Positions 19,014 to 27,030 of a stretch of 64,000 bases of DNA are shown here, piece by piece. The DNA lies in the NCBI GenBank assembly GCA_019307815.1, contig JAFDIV010000007.1, positions 147,697-211,696 on the forward strand, written 5' to 3'. This DNA is from Deltaproteobacteria bacterium (GTDB lineage: Bacteria > Desulfobacterota > DSM-4660 > Desulfatiglandales > Desulfatiglandaceae). Position 1 is the first letter of the stretch, and every line of letters starts with the position of its first letter. The translations under genes and the position numbers were made by a program. Below the pieces are notes generated by a model, which made no database searches, was not told where the DNA came from, and saw nothing but the letters and a program-made list of their open reading frames with translations.

Positions 19014-19270
19014 GGGGGCAAAGATAGGGATGCCCCTTTCCCTTTTTTGATGCGTCTTCCCATCTCCTGCCAGGTCTTAAACCCTGCAACACGGGTTGCA
19101 CCGGGCCTGGCAGTCCATATCAACAGGGTATTATTGAACGAATAGCCATGGAATCTTGAGCAGAAATCCAGGTATTCGAGAATGCTGTCGTTGGATCTCT
19201 CCTTTTTGGTCTCAGTGATCAATTTCTCCAAGTAGTCCTTGCACCTCTTTTTCAGCTCACAGCTTTTCAT
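19010..19270 (-). CDS. ArdC-like N-terminal ssDNA-binding domain, frameshifted from its C-terminal part
   Basis: The 86 residues carry the ArdC N-terminal pattern: FCSRFHGYSFNNTLLIWTARPGATRVAGFKTWQEMGRRIKKGKG. The frame then leaves the family sequence and stops. A shift of one base in the run A6-G3-A3-G4 near 19030-19046 would restore IKKGKGGIPIFAPM and fuse it to the metallopeptidase part. A real mutation, an assembly indel or a natural split with ATGA coupling are all possible. The slippery run is not in the phase of the standard heptamer. Confidence 0.7.
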   Translation of the reverse strand: MKSCELKKRCKDYLEKLITETKKERSNDSILEYLDFCSRFHGYSFNNTLLIWTARPGATRVAGFKTWQEMGRRIKKGKGASLSLPP

Positions 19271-19334
19271 TTTACACTCCCTGATTGTAAAACAGATGGA
19301 CGGGGTTTTTGTCCCCGCCCGTCTGTCTTCTGCA

Positions 19335-19817
19335 TTATGCAGTTAGCTGCTGATGATTATTCATTCCATTGCCATTGCCGTTGGGGGTTGGCAGGGACTC
19401 CGAGACCATCTCCTTCAGTTGATTGTCCAGTTGAGAGATGACATCGGTGAAATGCTCATCCTCCACCTCTGCCGTGGCGCCGTAGCTCAGAGACCAGGAA
19501 CAGAAATTCCTGCCCACCTTTTTGGATACCAGAACGCTTACCTGATTGACCTTCATTTCAACCTCCGTGCTGAGTTCATGTCTTATGGGATCAACAGGGA
19601 CTGCCTCGTTGAGGCGTCTGCCGGAATTGAAATAGCAGTTTTCACAGCGGGACCTGTCTTTGCATTTTTCGCAGACCTTCCCCGGGTCGATGAATGTATC
19701 CACGTTGTCGAATACCGTATCGATCACCTTTGTCATGGGCTTGCCCAGGGCCCATGATATCCTCTTGAGTGTGCCCGAATGATAGGGGGATAGTTGAGGA
19801 GTGTAAGCCAAGATCAT
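19335..19817 (-). CDS. Hypothetical protein with a four-cysteine cluster
   Basis: The chosen start at 19817 follows AAGGAGGTG and gives about 160 residues beginning ILAYTPQLSPYHSGTLKRISWALGKPMTKVIDTVFD. A likely zinc cluster CEKCKDRSRCENC is in the middle, and the C-terminus is Asn/Gly-rich. The strong Shine-Dalgarno site argues it is real. It lies between ssb and the ArdC-like gene, a usual position for mobile-element DNA-processing genes. I do not recognise a family. Confidence 0.6.
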   Translation of the reverse strand: MILAYTPQLSPYHSGTLKRISWALGKPMTKVIDTVFDNVDTFIDPGKVCEKCKDRSRCENCYFNSGRRLNEAVPVDPIRHELSTEVEMKVNQVSVLVSKKVGRNFCSWSLSYGATAEVEDEHFTDVISQLDNQLKEMVSESLPTPNGNGNGMNNHQQLTA

Positions 19818-19899
19818 CACCTCCTTTCTTTTCAAGTGGCATTTTGAGAAAACAGATGTGAGCGGAATGCCCCCCGGGGGCCTCCAGGGGACACGTTTT

Positions 19900-20262
19900 C
19901 TAAAACGGGATCTCATCGTCCGGTATGGGGGCTTCCTCCCGGGGGCCGTTGTCCGATGGCCTGGGATCCAGGAAATCCACCGAATTTGCGATGATCTCGG
20001 TGATGGTCCTGTTCCCGTCTTCGGTCTCGTAGGACCTGGTGGTGAGCCTGCCGGATACGGCTACCTTGCTCCCCTTGTGGAGGTACTGGCTTACGGTCTC
20101 ACCCAGTCCGTTCCAGCAGATGACCGGAAACCAGTAGACCCTCTCATTTTCACCGTAGCGCTCGTTGACCGCCACCGACATCCTGGATACAGCCTTTCCG
20201 CTTGGCGTATATCGGAGCTCAGGATCCTGTCCGAGCCTTCCAATGATGCTTACCTGGTTCAT
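19900..20262 (-). CDS. ssb: Single-stranded DNA-binding protein
   Basis: The 120-residue OB-fold protein starts MNQVSIIGRLGQDPELRYTPSGKAVSRMSVAVNERYGENERVYWFPVICW and ends with the acidic tip PDDEIPF that recruits repair and replication proteins. It coats single-stranded DNA during replication, recombination or transfer of the element. The linker is short. A second ssb copy at 51.4-51.9 kb is interrupted by a palindromic insertion, so this one is the intact copy. Confidence 0.92.
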   Translation of the reverse strand: MNQVSIIGRLGQDPELRYTPSGKAVSRMSVAVNERYGENERVYWFPVICWNGLGETVSQYLHKGSKVAVSGRLTTRSYETEDGNRTITEIIANSVDFLDPRPSDNGPREEAPIPDDEIPF

Positions 20263-20292
20263 GATCGTTCCTCCTTCTGAATAGAAATTTTA

Positions 20293-20820
20293 CTACCTGA
20301 CAGGTTTGACTGAATCCGCCTTGATCACCAGGAGATCGCCGTCTCTTTCCACCACTCCTGATACCAGCACCTTCTGAGTTTCGGGGATGGAATCAGTGAT
20401 GATGCTGAGGTTCCCATTAACCAGTTTAACCTTCTGTCGCTCAGGCTGGATTCTTGCCGGGATGAATACGAACTCCACTTTTCTTCCAACGAAGCACCTC
20501 GGTGAATTGACAAGGACCTTCTTCCTCAATGACGCCACGTAATAATCTGTGGCCTTCCCATAGGCCCTGTAGGAGAAGAAGGCAAGGGGCTGGAGCCAGC
20601 CGACCGAGTAATTCACCATTTTCATGCTCTGGTTGATGGACGCGATCGTGTCGGCGCCCTCCATGACCAGGTCCCAGTCTTTCGCATACTGGGCGGGCCA
20701 GGTGCCGAACGTGGCCATCTGGATGGCCTCTTCGAAGATAAAGAGAGAAAAGGTGATGATGCCAAGGATTGAAAGGACCACGGCCGCGTTGGAGAGGAAA
20801 GATTTGAGTCTCTGGAGCAT
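20293..20820 (-). CDS. Membrane-anchored hypothetical protein
   Basis: The protein has 175 residues. A single hydrophobic segment at about residues 10-30 (NAAVVLSILGIITFSLFIFEEAI) is followed by a mostly soluble part. A beta-rich C-terminal region (KVEFVFIPARIQPERQKVKLVNGNLSIITDS...) could be an OB-like or lipocalin-like fold. It has AGGAGG upstream of the start. It lies between ssb and another small unknown gene on the same strand. No family recognised. Confidence 0.55.
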   Translation of the reverse strand: MLQRLKSFLSNAAVVLSILGIITFSLFIFEEAIQMATFGTWPAQYAKDWDLVMEGADTIASINQSMKMVNYSVGWLQPLAFFSYRAYGKATDYYVASLRKKVLVNSPRCFVGRKVEFVFIPARIQPERQKVKLVNGNLSIITDSIPETQKVLVSGVVERDGDLLVIKADSVKPVR

Positions 20821-20874
20821 GTTTTCCTCCTTGATGGAAGGGACCAGGGCTTATGCCTCGATCCCTTCTCGTAC

Positions 20875-21159
20875 TCACTTTACGATCTTGAGGATGGTGT
20901 AAGAGACCTTGCCCTGTGATTCACGTCTGTCACAGATGGCCTTCAGGATGTCTCCTTTCCTCAAGGCCTTTGCCTTTTCCACCTGTGGCCCGAATGCCAT
21001 CACCGGTACTCCCACTTCGTAGGAAATACCCTGGAGACTCCTTTCCTCGTTCACGATGACACGAACGTACTGTCTACCGTTCTTATCCATCGCAATTGCC
21101 ACATCCTGGATCTTCGCATGGATCAGCACATCCTGGGCAGAAGCCACGACCGGCGACAA
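20875..21159 (-). CDS. Hypothetical small beta-rich protein, N-terminus possibly interrupted
   Basis: The 94-residue frame opens with a TTG and reads SPVVASAQDVLIHAKIQDVAIAMDKNGRQYVRVIV. Just upstream, AAGGAGGTGA precedes ATG-TAT-GCG-TAA in the same frame (ATG at 21180, TAA at 21171-21169). The following codons read VLFLSPVVASAQ, which looks like the end of a signal peptide. The in-frame TAA therefore seems to cut a secretion signal from its start codon. It may be a nonsense mutation or a base error. Function unknown. Confidence 0.45.
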   Translation of the reverse strand: MSPVVASAQDVLIHAKIQDVAIAMDKNGRQYVRVIVNEERSLQGISYEVGVPVMAFGPQVEKAKALRKGDILKAICDRRESQGKVSYTILKIVK

Positions 21160-21256
21160 AAACAGTACTTACGCATACATTCACCTCCTTTCTCTCAGTT
21201 CTTCCTTATGGAATTTCGATTGAGGTCGAAGACCTGCCGTCCCTATGGCGGAACAG

Positions 21257-21406
21257 CTACGATGAGATCTCCTTCAATAGTTCCCTCAATTCCTTGTACC
21301 CCGATTTCTTCTTGAGAAACTTCTCCAGCTCTTCCTTCAACTTAAGGTATTTGAGCTGGAGAAGCAGGTAACGTCTTGACAGTTTGAAGTATTCTTCTCT
21401 GTTCAT
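21257..21406 (-). CDS. Small coiled-coil protein (49 residues)
   Basis: ATG at 21406 follows GGAGGGAGAAATCA, a good ribosome site, and the stop TAG is at 21257. The peptide is MNREEYFKLSRRYLLLQLKY followed by a Lys/Leu/Glu-rich helix ending in KEISS. It is highly helical and charged. It sits in the same minus-strand gene series. I do not recognise it. Confidence 0.5.
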   Translation of the reverse strand: MNREEYFKLSRRYLLLQLKYLKLKEELEKFLKKKSGYKELRELLKEISS

Positions 21407-21412
21407 TGATTT

Positions 21413-21455
21413 CTCCCTCCGGGGCGTAGGCCCTACTACGGGCCGGAGGCCATAA
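21413..21455. repeat. GC-rich palindromic repeat, copy 1
   Basis: CTCCCTCCGGGGCGTAGGCC, a variable spacer and GGGCCGGAGGCCA form a hairpin. A second copy is at 54103-54141, where it is coding DNA in the overlap of two replication genes. This copy is intergenic. Confidence 0.6.
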
Positions 21456-21575
21456 TTCCAGTGAAATTTGGCTAATTGAAAAAACAGAGGGAAGCGTATG
21501 GCCCCCCGCTCGTTGCTTAGGCTGGTGATTTGTTTGGGAAGACTTATCCGGGGACGTGGGTATCGAAGGGGAGCA

Positions 21576-22526
21576 TCAAAAGAGCTGTAGCTGGTCTCGA
21601 TCGTGCTCCTGCTTGCGTTGCTGGTACGCCTTCCAGATCACGGTCCATTCATGTTTCTCGGGTGGATTGGAGACCTTGATCTCACCCTGCTGTGCCTTGT
21701 AAAGCCATGCCCCCAGGGAGGCGAGATTGCCGTTGGCCCTGGTGATACGCTGGATAAAGGCCCTGGCAGTGGGGCCAAGCTCGATCTTGCTTTCGAGCCT
21801 CAATTTTCTGATGTTGTACTCGGTCCAGAAAACACCGGCCTGGCTGCGACTGAGATTGAGCTGGTATGTCTCTTTTCCCAGGGCCGCCAGACTATCCAGG
21901 TCCTTGCACGTCTGGACCTTCTTGACCAGGGCCTGATACCATCCGGGCTGAAGCTCTATCCATGTTTTGTCTTCGTCGTCGTATTCACCAACGATGTGGT
22001 ATCGATAGAGATCAGGAGCATCGTAGGCAGGCTCCGGGCTTTCCGTCACGTCATCCGGATCCATGTTCTCTACCTCGGCCAGGGCCATGGCGAGCTTCTC
22101 GAAGTAGGCAAGGGCCTTCTCCACACCCCTGGCCTTCACCCAGGAGATGAAGGTCTCGATCATCTCGTGGGTTGGATCCAGTATCACCCAGCAATCAAGC
22201 AGGTCGGCAGCCTCCTTGAGCCCGCAACCGATCTTCCTTGCGATGTACTCGGGGCAGAGCCAGTGGGGATATGGCTTGAGGTTCATGTGGGGGGCAACCA
22301 CCTTTCCTGCTGAAAGATCGCAATCCTCGAAGATGATGCGATCAAGATTGGACATATCGGATACATGCCTGGCCATGGCATCATATGCCTCGCCATAGTC
22401 AGAATGGTCGAACAAACCTGTCAGATTCTCCATGACTTCCTCCTTTCTTTGAGCGATCCCCTCACGAGGATCAGCGGAAGTGTTTAATTCACCTGGTGAC
22501 AAATGAAGATCAGATCGATGACTCAT
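21576..22526 (-). CDS. Hypothetical protein, 316 residues, coupled to the SLOG gene
   Basis: The start ATG at 22526 overlaps the stop of the upstream SLOG gene (ATGA) and follows AGGAGG. An internal ATG at residue 32 (MENLTGLF) also has AAGGAGG, so two products are possible. The protein is acidic, with a central WVILDPTHEMIETFISWVKARGVEKALAYFEKLA helical block and a C-terminal PPEKHEWTVIWKAYQQRKQEHDRDQLQLF tail. No domain is recognised. The coupling implies a shared role with the adenine-poor SLOG protein. Confidence 0.55.
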   Translation of the reverse strand: MSHRSDLHLSPGELNTSADPREGIAQRKEEVMENLTGLFDHSDYGEAYDAMARHVSDMSNLDRIIFEDCDLSAGKVVAPHMNLKPYPHWLCPEYIARKIGCGLKEAADLLDCWVILDPTHEMIETFISWVKARGVEKALAYFEKLAMALAEVENMDPDDVTESPEPAYDAPDLYRYHIVGEYDDEDKTWIELQPGWYQALVKKVQTCKDLDSLAALGKETYQLNLSRSQAGVFWTEYNIRKLRLESKIELGPTARAFIQRITRANGNLASLGAWLYKAQQGEIKVSNPPEKHEWTVIWKAYQQRKQEHDRDQLQLF

Positions 22527-23086
22527 GATAGACCTCCTTTCTTTTCAGGCACCCACCGGAAGGCGCCGGACCAACAGCGCAGCCGAACCCAGCCACCGGA
22601 CCCTAGAGAGCGAAGAGCACCCGGCCCCTCGACCGGGAAGACCACCACGGGCAACCCGAGAGAAGCAGCAAACTGACAAGTGAACCAGGAACCGGCGGAG
22701 CGGCCGGAGACAAAGGCGACGACACCACGGGAGCCCCGAACAAGGCGGCGGGAACGGGCAAAAAGGGCAGAGACGAACTCACGGCGGCGGGCACCAGGAC
22801 AGGCAGGCCCGGGAACAACCCGGCCACCCAGGCGACGGAAGGAAGCAAGCCAGGAACGGCAGGAACGAGGGGAGGACTCAACCGGGCCGGGAAGGAAGAC
22901 CACGGAGCCGGAACAAGCCGAGGCGCCGGAAAGGACAACGGCACGAAGGGCGAACAGATCAGCGCCCAACGCGCCTCCGGAGCCAACGGAAAGGCCACGA
23001 GCAAGCAGGGAAGAGACAACAGCAGAGACACGGGACCGCCAGGACAAGGGCAAGGAACGAGAACCGACAACAGCCACATAAGACAT
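22523..23086 (-). CDS. SLOG/DprA-like Rossmann-fold protein, extremely adenine-poor gene
   Basis: From ATG at 23086 (AGGAGG eight bases upstream) the protein has 187 residues. SYVAVVGSRSLPLSWRSRV and the loop VGSGGALGADLFALR match the nucleotide-binding SLOG/DprA fold, and a later GLPVVVFPVEGPG strand is typical. SLOG proteins bind nucleotides or their derivatives. The coding strand has about 8 adenines in 480 bases (22561-23040). The protein has no Asn, Ile or His and almost no Asp, Lys, Thr, Gln or Tyr, but is full of Ser, Arg, Gly, Val, Leu, Ala and Pro. The gene is intact and coupled by ATGA to the next gene. The bias ends exactly at the next ribosome site. Confidence 0.72.
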   Translation of the reverse strand: MSYVAVVGSRSLPLSWRSRVSAVVSSLLARGLSVGSGGALGADLFALRAVVLSGASACSGSVVFLPGPVESSPRSCRSWLASFRRLGGRVVPGPACPGARRREFVSALFARSRRLVRGSRGVVAFVSGRSAGSWFTCQFAASLGLPVVVFPVEGPGALRSLGSGGWVRLRCWSGAFRWVPEKKGGLS

Positions 23087-23455
23087 GAGAAACACCTCCT
23101 TTCAAAAAGAAGAAAATAAAAAAGATAAATTTGTGTGCAGATAGACCACGCCAACGAAGCGACCGAAGGGAGCGGAGTGTTAAGGGGCGGAGTCACCCTG
23201 AAAGGGCCGGAACGGAGTGGAGGAGTCGCTGGCAAGGAAAAAATCGGAGGGTCACAGAAAAAATCTCGTGATGATCCTTTTTAAAAGATTCTTGTTTTTA
23301 ATGCAGATCGGTATTTTTAAATGCTTGGATTTTTTCTGGGAGACCGATTTTTTCCGCAGATCAGCGACTTGACGGAGACCCGAGGCGTGGTATGCTGGAA
23401 AGAGTGAGGGTGGGGGGAGGGAAAGAGAGGAAAAGGAGCGAAGCATTCCTTTGAA

Positions 23456-23471
23456 GGCCCGCTTGCGGGCC
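23456..23471. terminator. Perfect GC hairpin GGCCCGC-TT-GCGGGCC
   Basis: A seven-base perfect stem with a two-base spacer lies in the 1.2-kb gene-free region upstream of the SLOG gene. It lacks a clear T tract on either strand, so it may be a repeat rather than a terminator. Confidence 0.35.
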
Positions 23472-23687
23472 GTCATAGACATACTTACGCGCGGGAGGGT
23501 CGGGGCTCAATCTATCCTGGCCAAATTGCGTATCCAGAATTGCTGTCGAGCTTCATGCCGTGTTGGCCATTGATAATGCACTCCAATAAAAACAACTATC
23601 AGGGCAGATAGGTTATGCATCCTAATGGAGAGGACGGATGCGGGCAGATGGCTTTTGGGGTGGTGGGCGGGCATAGGCTAAGATAGC

Positions 23688-23810
23688 GGCATGCTTGGCG
23701 TGATACTTGCCGGATCAAAGACCAAACTACATTCGTTTTATTTGAAATGCCTTTCAAAGAAGGCTCATGTCCTTTGAGATACAGATTGCAAGTATCATGA
23801 CAAGCATGCC
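23688..23810. repeat. MITE-like element with 23-base terminal inverted repeats
   Basis: The arms at 23688-23710 and 23788-23810 match at 21 of 23 positions (GGCATGCTTG...TGATACTTGC and its complement). The 77-base centre has no coding capacity. It lies in the gene-free region 23087-24308, which otherwise holds the hairpin series at 23824-24088 and no convincing gene. Confidence 0.65.
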
Positions 23811-23823
23811 TTCCACACAAACA

Positions 23824-24088
23824 CCTGGCGGCGTCCAGCAAGCCAGGCCGCCGAAGGCGAAGCCGGCGTTCAGCGGCGGAGACGAAGGCGGGTAAAGGCG
23901 GTGGAGCTACCACCGATTTTTCACAGGGCCGGTCGTCCAGACCGGGCCTGCACCACCGAAACAGCGCATTACTGCAAGGAGGGCCGTCCAGGCCCGACTC
24001 CCTAGAGCTTGTTCAGCAAGACCCGTCCAGGGTCTTGCCCTACCCAGGCGCTCCCTATATGCAAAGCCGAGCCCGTCCAGGGCGAGGC
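23824..24088. repeat. Series of five hairpins with constant GTCCA loop
   Basis: Loops GTCCA lie at 23833, 23935, 23986, 24025 and 24075. The stems differ: CAGGGCCGGTC/GACCGGGCCTG (23924-23950, one mismatch), GGGCC/GGCCC (23981-23995), GCAAGACCC/GGGTCTTGC (24016-24038, perfect), GCC-GA-GCCC/GGGC-GA-GGC (24066-24088) and CCTGGC-G-GC/GC-AA-GCCAGG (23824-23847). Pairing is kept while sequence changes, so structure appears to be what is conserved. Confidence 0.7.
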
Positions 24089-24308
24089 CCCCATCCCTCT
24101 ATCTCTATGAGACAGATCTTTTCATGCCCGAAGCGGATCTCCGAATCGGGGGGTCGAGCTCCAGAAATGGAATGTCTTTTCTTAAGGGTTTTATCTCCGA
24201 GATGAGACCTCAGACAAGGGTTTTTATGACCCATTTTGGAAAGGGCATAGGAGAAGATCAGGGAAGGTTGCATAGGGTCGTAAAATGACTGTGAAAGGAG
24301 CTCTGAAA

Positions 24309-25290
24309 TCAATTCAATCCCAGAAATCTCCTGGGATTGTCTTCCGTCATTCTCTTTATCTCCTCCCCTGTAAATTCCACCCTGCACCAGGGGATCCTTC
24401 TTGAGTATGTTGTAAACCACTTCAGGTAGGATTTCTCTGTCCAGAAGCATCTTCCCATGTACCAGTCGGTACCGTATAAGAGCCTGTCCCGGATTTTGTG
24501 GGTGTTCAACATCTGCTTTATGCTCCTGAAATATTTCCTTGGAATAAACATCATCTCCGTGTCGTATGAACAATCGGTGTACACATTGGGGTATCTCATT
24601 ATGAGATCCCCGATCACGGCCTGCCATGGACTTCCTGTCCGGTCGTTATGGGCCAGGTTCAATTTCAACCCGGGAAAATCATTCAAGACTATTCCCCAGT
24701 ATTTGGGATGTGCCAGGTGATAATAATCATCGAGACCAGGAATGCCACCATTTTCGCAGTGTGCGGTGATCGGTATGCCGTTATCCATGCAATATTCATA
24801 GATGGGATACAGCCTTCTGTCATCCGGGGTAAACCCCATGACAGGATAGATCTTCACCCCTTTGAAGGTGCCTCCTTTCAAGGCATCTATCACGATATTG
24901 ACAACATCCTCACGGTTCGGATCAGCCGCAATGAATGGATACAGCCGGGTCCTTCCATATTCTCTGTTGACACTTTCCACTGCCTCAATGGTTTCGGTTG
25001 TTTGATCCTGAAAGCTTTTTGTGCCGCCTCCAAATCCTTTGCAAAACTCCATGTCCATCATCAGGGGAGTAGAGATATCTATGCCTGCCTCGTCCATCTC
25101 TTGAACCAGCCTATGGGCAATCTCGGATATGGAAAGGTCAAGCAAATCTATCCAGGCCTGGAGATTGGAATCATTTGGAAGGATTATTCTCAGGAGCCTG
25201 TGAATTTTTCACATCCAGGACAAACCTCTTGCGGAATTCCAGGAGCACGCAATCGAGGCTGAATATATGGCAGTGACAATTTATTTTCAT
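24309..25290 (-). pseudogene. Amidohydrolase-family protein with a frameshift near the N-terminus
   Basis: The metal-dependent TIM-barrel hydrolase body (from about 25145) has ITAHCENGG, NLAHNDR, YGTDWYMG and a KRMTEDNPRRFLGLN end. The family's N-terminal metal motif HxH is in a different frame: ATG at 25290 gives MKINCHCHIFSLDCV and continues to VKNSQ near 25201 before stopping. Removing one base in about 25170-25200 joins the two as NSQLLRIILPNDSNLQAWID. The ATG overlaps the stop of the upstream gene (TAATG), so the original start is well supported. It is either a young pseudogene or a base error. Substrate unknown. Confidence 0.7.
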
Positions 25291-26348
25291 TACACGAGGA
25301 TCCCTATCTCCGGTAACAACTCATGAAGCACGTAATGCCGATGTCTCCATGCTGCACGGAAGAATCGAAGGATGTCAGGTTCTTTTTCCAGCTTTCCTGG
25401 CTGCCAGAGGCCCCCATCATATTCGATCTCACGATCTACGGGTGTCACACGGCAGAATAGACCGGATGAAATGGCCTCCTTCCATGCCATTATTCTCTCA
25501 TCCTTCGGGCCTTCCTTCCTCAAGATGGTTTCAACATCACCCGAGATCTCATCCCACGCCCTGGGGCCTGTGGAATCCTGGATATCCGGGGTGGCCTGTA
25601 AAAAATCGAAGAAAAAATCATAGAGACCCTTACATCCTTCCAGGAAATGAACCACATTGTCACGGTCCGTATCGCCTGGATCATGCCTGCCTCGCCGGTA
25701 GGCAGGGTTGCCGGTCTCATACTCAAATCGCCACTTCAGGTAGGGACGATCGGGATAGGTCCCAACAGCACCATGGCCAGCAGGGATGATTTCAGCAAAA
25801 TCACTGGCAAACCTCGTTTTGAAGTCCTCAAACTTTGCCTGGATGTATTGAAGGATCGATGAGGAATGCATGTCAGAAGCCTCGATTGAATCGCCTTTCA
25901 CCCTGTTCCACGGGTGGGCAAAGCCGATAAACCCGAAATGGGAAAATGTATCGGCATAGACATGAGCTACGATACCAACAAGATGGGGCCAGTAGTCCTT
26001 ATTCCTGGCATCAAGGGCATTCTTCAACATCACCCTTGCTGGATCACTATCCTCCCGGCAAATCATCTTTTCGACAAAGGTCCCCGATTCAGGCTCGTTG
26101 CCTGGAAGGAAATGAAACGGCACCCATACCTTCCACTGATCTCCGGGTATTGCATTTCCGTAGTCAAGGGGTCTATGACTGGTCATGGTGGGAAGTATGG
26201 CCCTTTCACCTGGTAGAACAACAGCCTCATCATATATGGCATCATCAACGAACTGGGATGCATGGGCAATGATCTTCGCCGTTTCTGGTTCGATTCCTGC
26301 AGCACGTGCCATGGCAAATACTCCATAAAAGTGCATATCAATCTGCAT
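25290..26348 (-). CDS. DUF6765-like hypothetical protein
   Basis: The 352-residue protein begins MQIDMHFYGVFAMARAAGIEPETAKIIAHASQFVDDAIYD and contains HLVGIVAHVYADTFSHFGFIGFAHPWNRV. The many His/Asp pairs suggest a metal-dependent hydrolase similar to phospholipase C/S1-P1 folds. I believe it matches the family named DUF6765, from memory of its start. PAYRRGRHDPG is encoded by an in-frame GCCTGCC/GGCAGG palindrome near 25684-25706. GGGAGG lies before the start. It is coupled to the amidohydrolase gene by TAATG, so the two should act together. Confidence 0.55.
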   Translation of the reverse strand: MQIDMHFYGVFAMARAAGIEPETAKIIAHASQFVDDAIYDEAVVLPGERAILPTMTSHRPLDYGNAIPGDQWKVWVPFHFLPGNEPESGTFVEKMICREDSDPARVMLKNALDARNKDYWPHLVGIVAHVYADTFSHFGFIGFAHPWNRVKGDSIEASDMHSSSILQYIQAKFEDFKTRFASDFAEIIPAGHGAVGTYPDRPYLKWRFEYETGNPAYRRGRHDPGDTDRDNVVHFLEGCKGLYDFFFDFLQATPDIQDSTGPRAWDEISGDVETILRKEGPKDERIMAWKEAISSGLFCRVTPVDREIEYDGGLWQPGKLEKEPDILRFFRAAWRHRHYVLHELLPEIGILV

Positions 26349-26393
26349 GTCTCAATCCTCCCTACATCAATATTGGATATTGAATCTATATTC

Positions 26394-26681
26394 TTATATA
26401 CCACTCACCCCCCAAGCCCCCTCTCTCCTTAGTTTTTTCTTTACCGATCGGGAGGTCTGTTTTTTACTCACGGCCCACATTTCCTTGAATTTTACTGTGA
26501 AGGGCTCAATGATCTCCGGGTCCTCTGAGACGAAGATAAACTCATGGTTTCTGTAATTGGCATCGTTCGTTAGGTTGGCGCTGCCGGCAATGAGCTTTTC
26601 CCCGTCTATCAGGATGAACTTGCTGTGCATGGAGCCGCCTCTCACCCTGATGGTCTTGACCTCGATACCCTTGCCTTTCAA
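26394..26681 (-). CDS. PLD-family nuclease, C-terminal part (frameshifted)
   Basis: The 95 residues hold the HKD motif of a phospholipase D-like nuclease: GSMHSKFILIDGEKLIAGSANLTNDA. The apparent TTG start at 26681 has no ribosome site and lies inside the domain. The missing N-terminal half is the next frame upstream. Reading TCA AAG GAT GAT TTC TTG in this frame continues as KDDFLKGKGIEVKTI, so a single-base shift near 26680-26690 splits the gene. Such Nuc-like enzymes cut DNA as dimers. Confidence 0.6.
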   Translation of the reverse strand: MKGKGIEVKTIRVRGGSMHSKFILIDGEKLIAGSANLTNDANYRNHEFIFVSEDPEIIEPFTVKFKEMWAVSKKQTSRSVKKKLRREGAWGVSGI

Positions 26682-26884
26682 GAAATCATCCTTTGAGTAG
26701 CATCGATGATCATCCTTATGGCGATCCCTCTCTTGCGTGCCTTCACCAGTGCATTGGCCACCCTTTTGGAACCGATGAGAAAGACAACGATCTCTATTGT
26801 CCTTCTGGCAGAGAGAAACTGATCCATCATGTAGCTGATGATCCTGTCTTCGGGTGCAAAAAGTATTTTTGGATCCTCTGTCAA
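26678..26884 (-). CDS. PLD-family nuclease, N-terminal part (frameshifted)
   Basis: The 68 residues (DPKILFAPEDRIISYMMDQF, then SARRTIEIVVFLIGSKRVANALVKARKRGIAIRMIIDATQ) are the first half of the PLD nuclease whose HKD motif is in the next frame. The join DATQ-KDDFLKGKG would be made by a one-base shift. The start is a TTG with no clear ribosome site. Together the two parts make about 160 residues, the usual single-HKD size. Confidence 0.55.
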   Translation of the reverse strand: MTEDPKILFAPEDRIISYMMDQFLSARRTIEIVVFLIGSKRVANALVKARKRGIAIRMIIDATQRMIS

Positions 26885-27030
26885 TTTATTGTCTCGTCTG
26901 TTTTCAAGAAATGTTTGTTGTCAACAAAGGCTATTGAAACCCATGGAATCGACTTTAGTTGAGAAAAGGATAGGGAGGAGAGTATTTCGTCTCCTCCCTA
27001 TGGGGTTTGGGGGGAACATCAAGGGGTATC

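Noticed and set aside
19010..19046. Programmed -1 frameshift in the ArdC-like gene
   Set aside because: The A6-G run is not in the phase of the X-XXY-YYZ heptamer, and the downstream stem is not evident. Mutation or base error is simpler.
22603..23235. A 210-residue minus-strand frame and a 133-residue plus-strand frame overlapping the SLOG gene
   Set aside because: Stop codons contain A, so an adenine-poor strand has few stops in any frame. Only the SLOG frame has a ribosome site, coupling and a recognisable motif.
23252..23482. A 76-residue minus-strand frame in the gene-free region
   Set aside because: The start lies by the GC hairpin, there is no ribosome site, and composition is unlike a protein.
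23824..24088. CRISPR or integron attC array
   Set aside because: Spacing and stems vary, only a five-base loop is constant, and no integron integrase or cas gene is near.
24055..24627. A 190-residue minus-strand frame next to the amidohydrolase
   Set aside because: Its first half overlaps the amidohydrolase in another frame, and its tail runs through the hairpin series with repeat-like residues.
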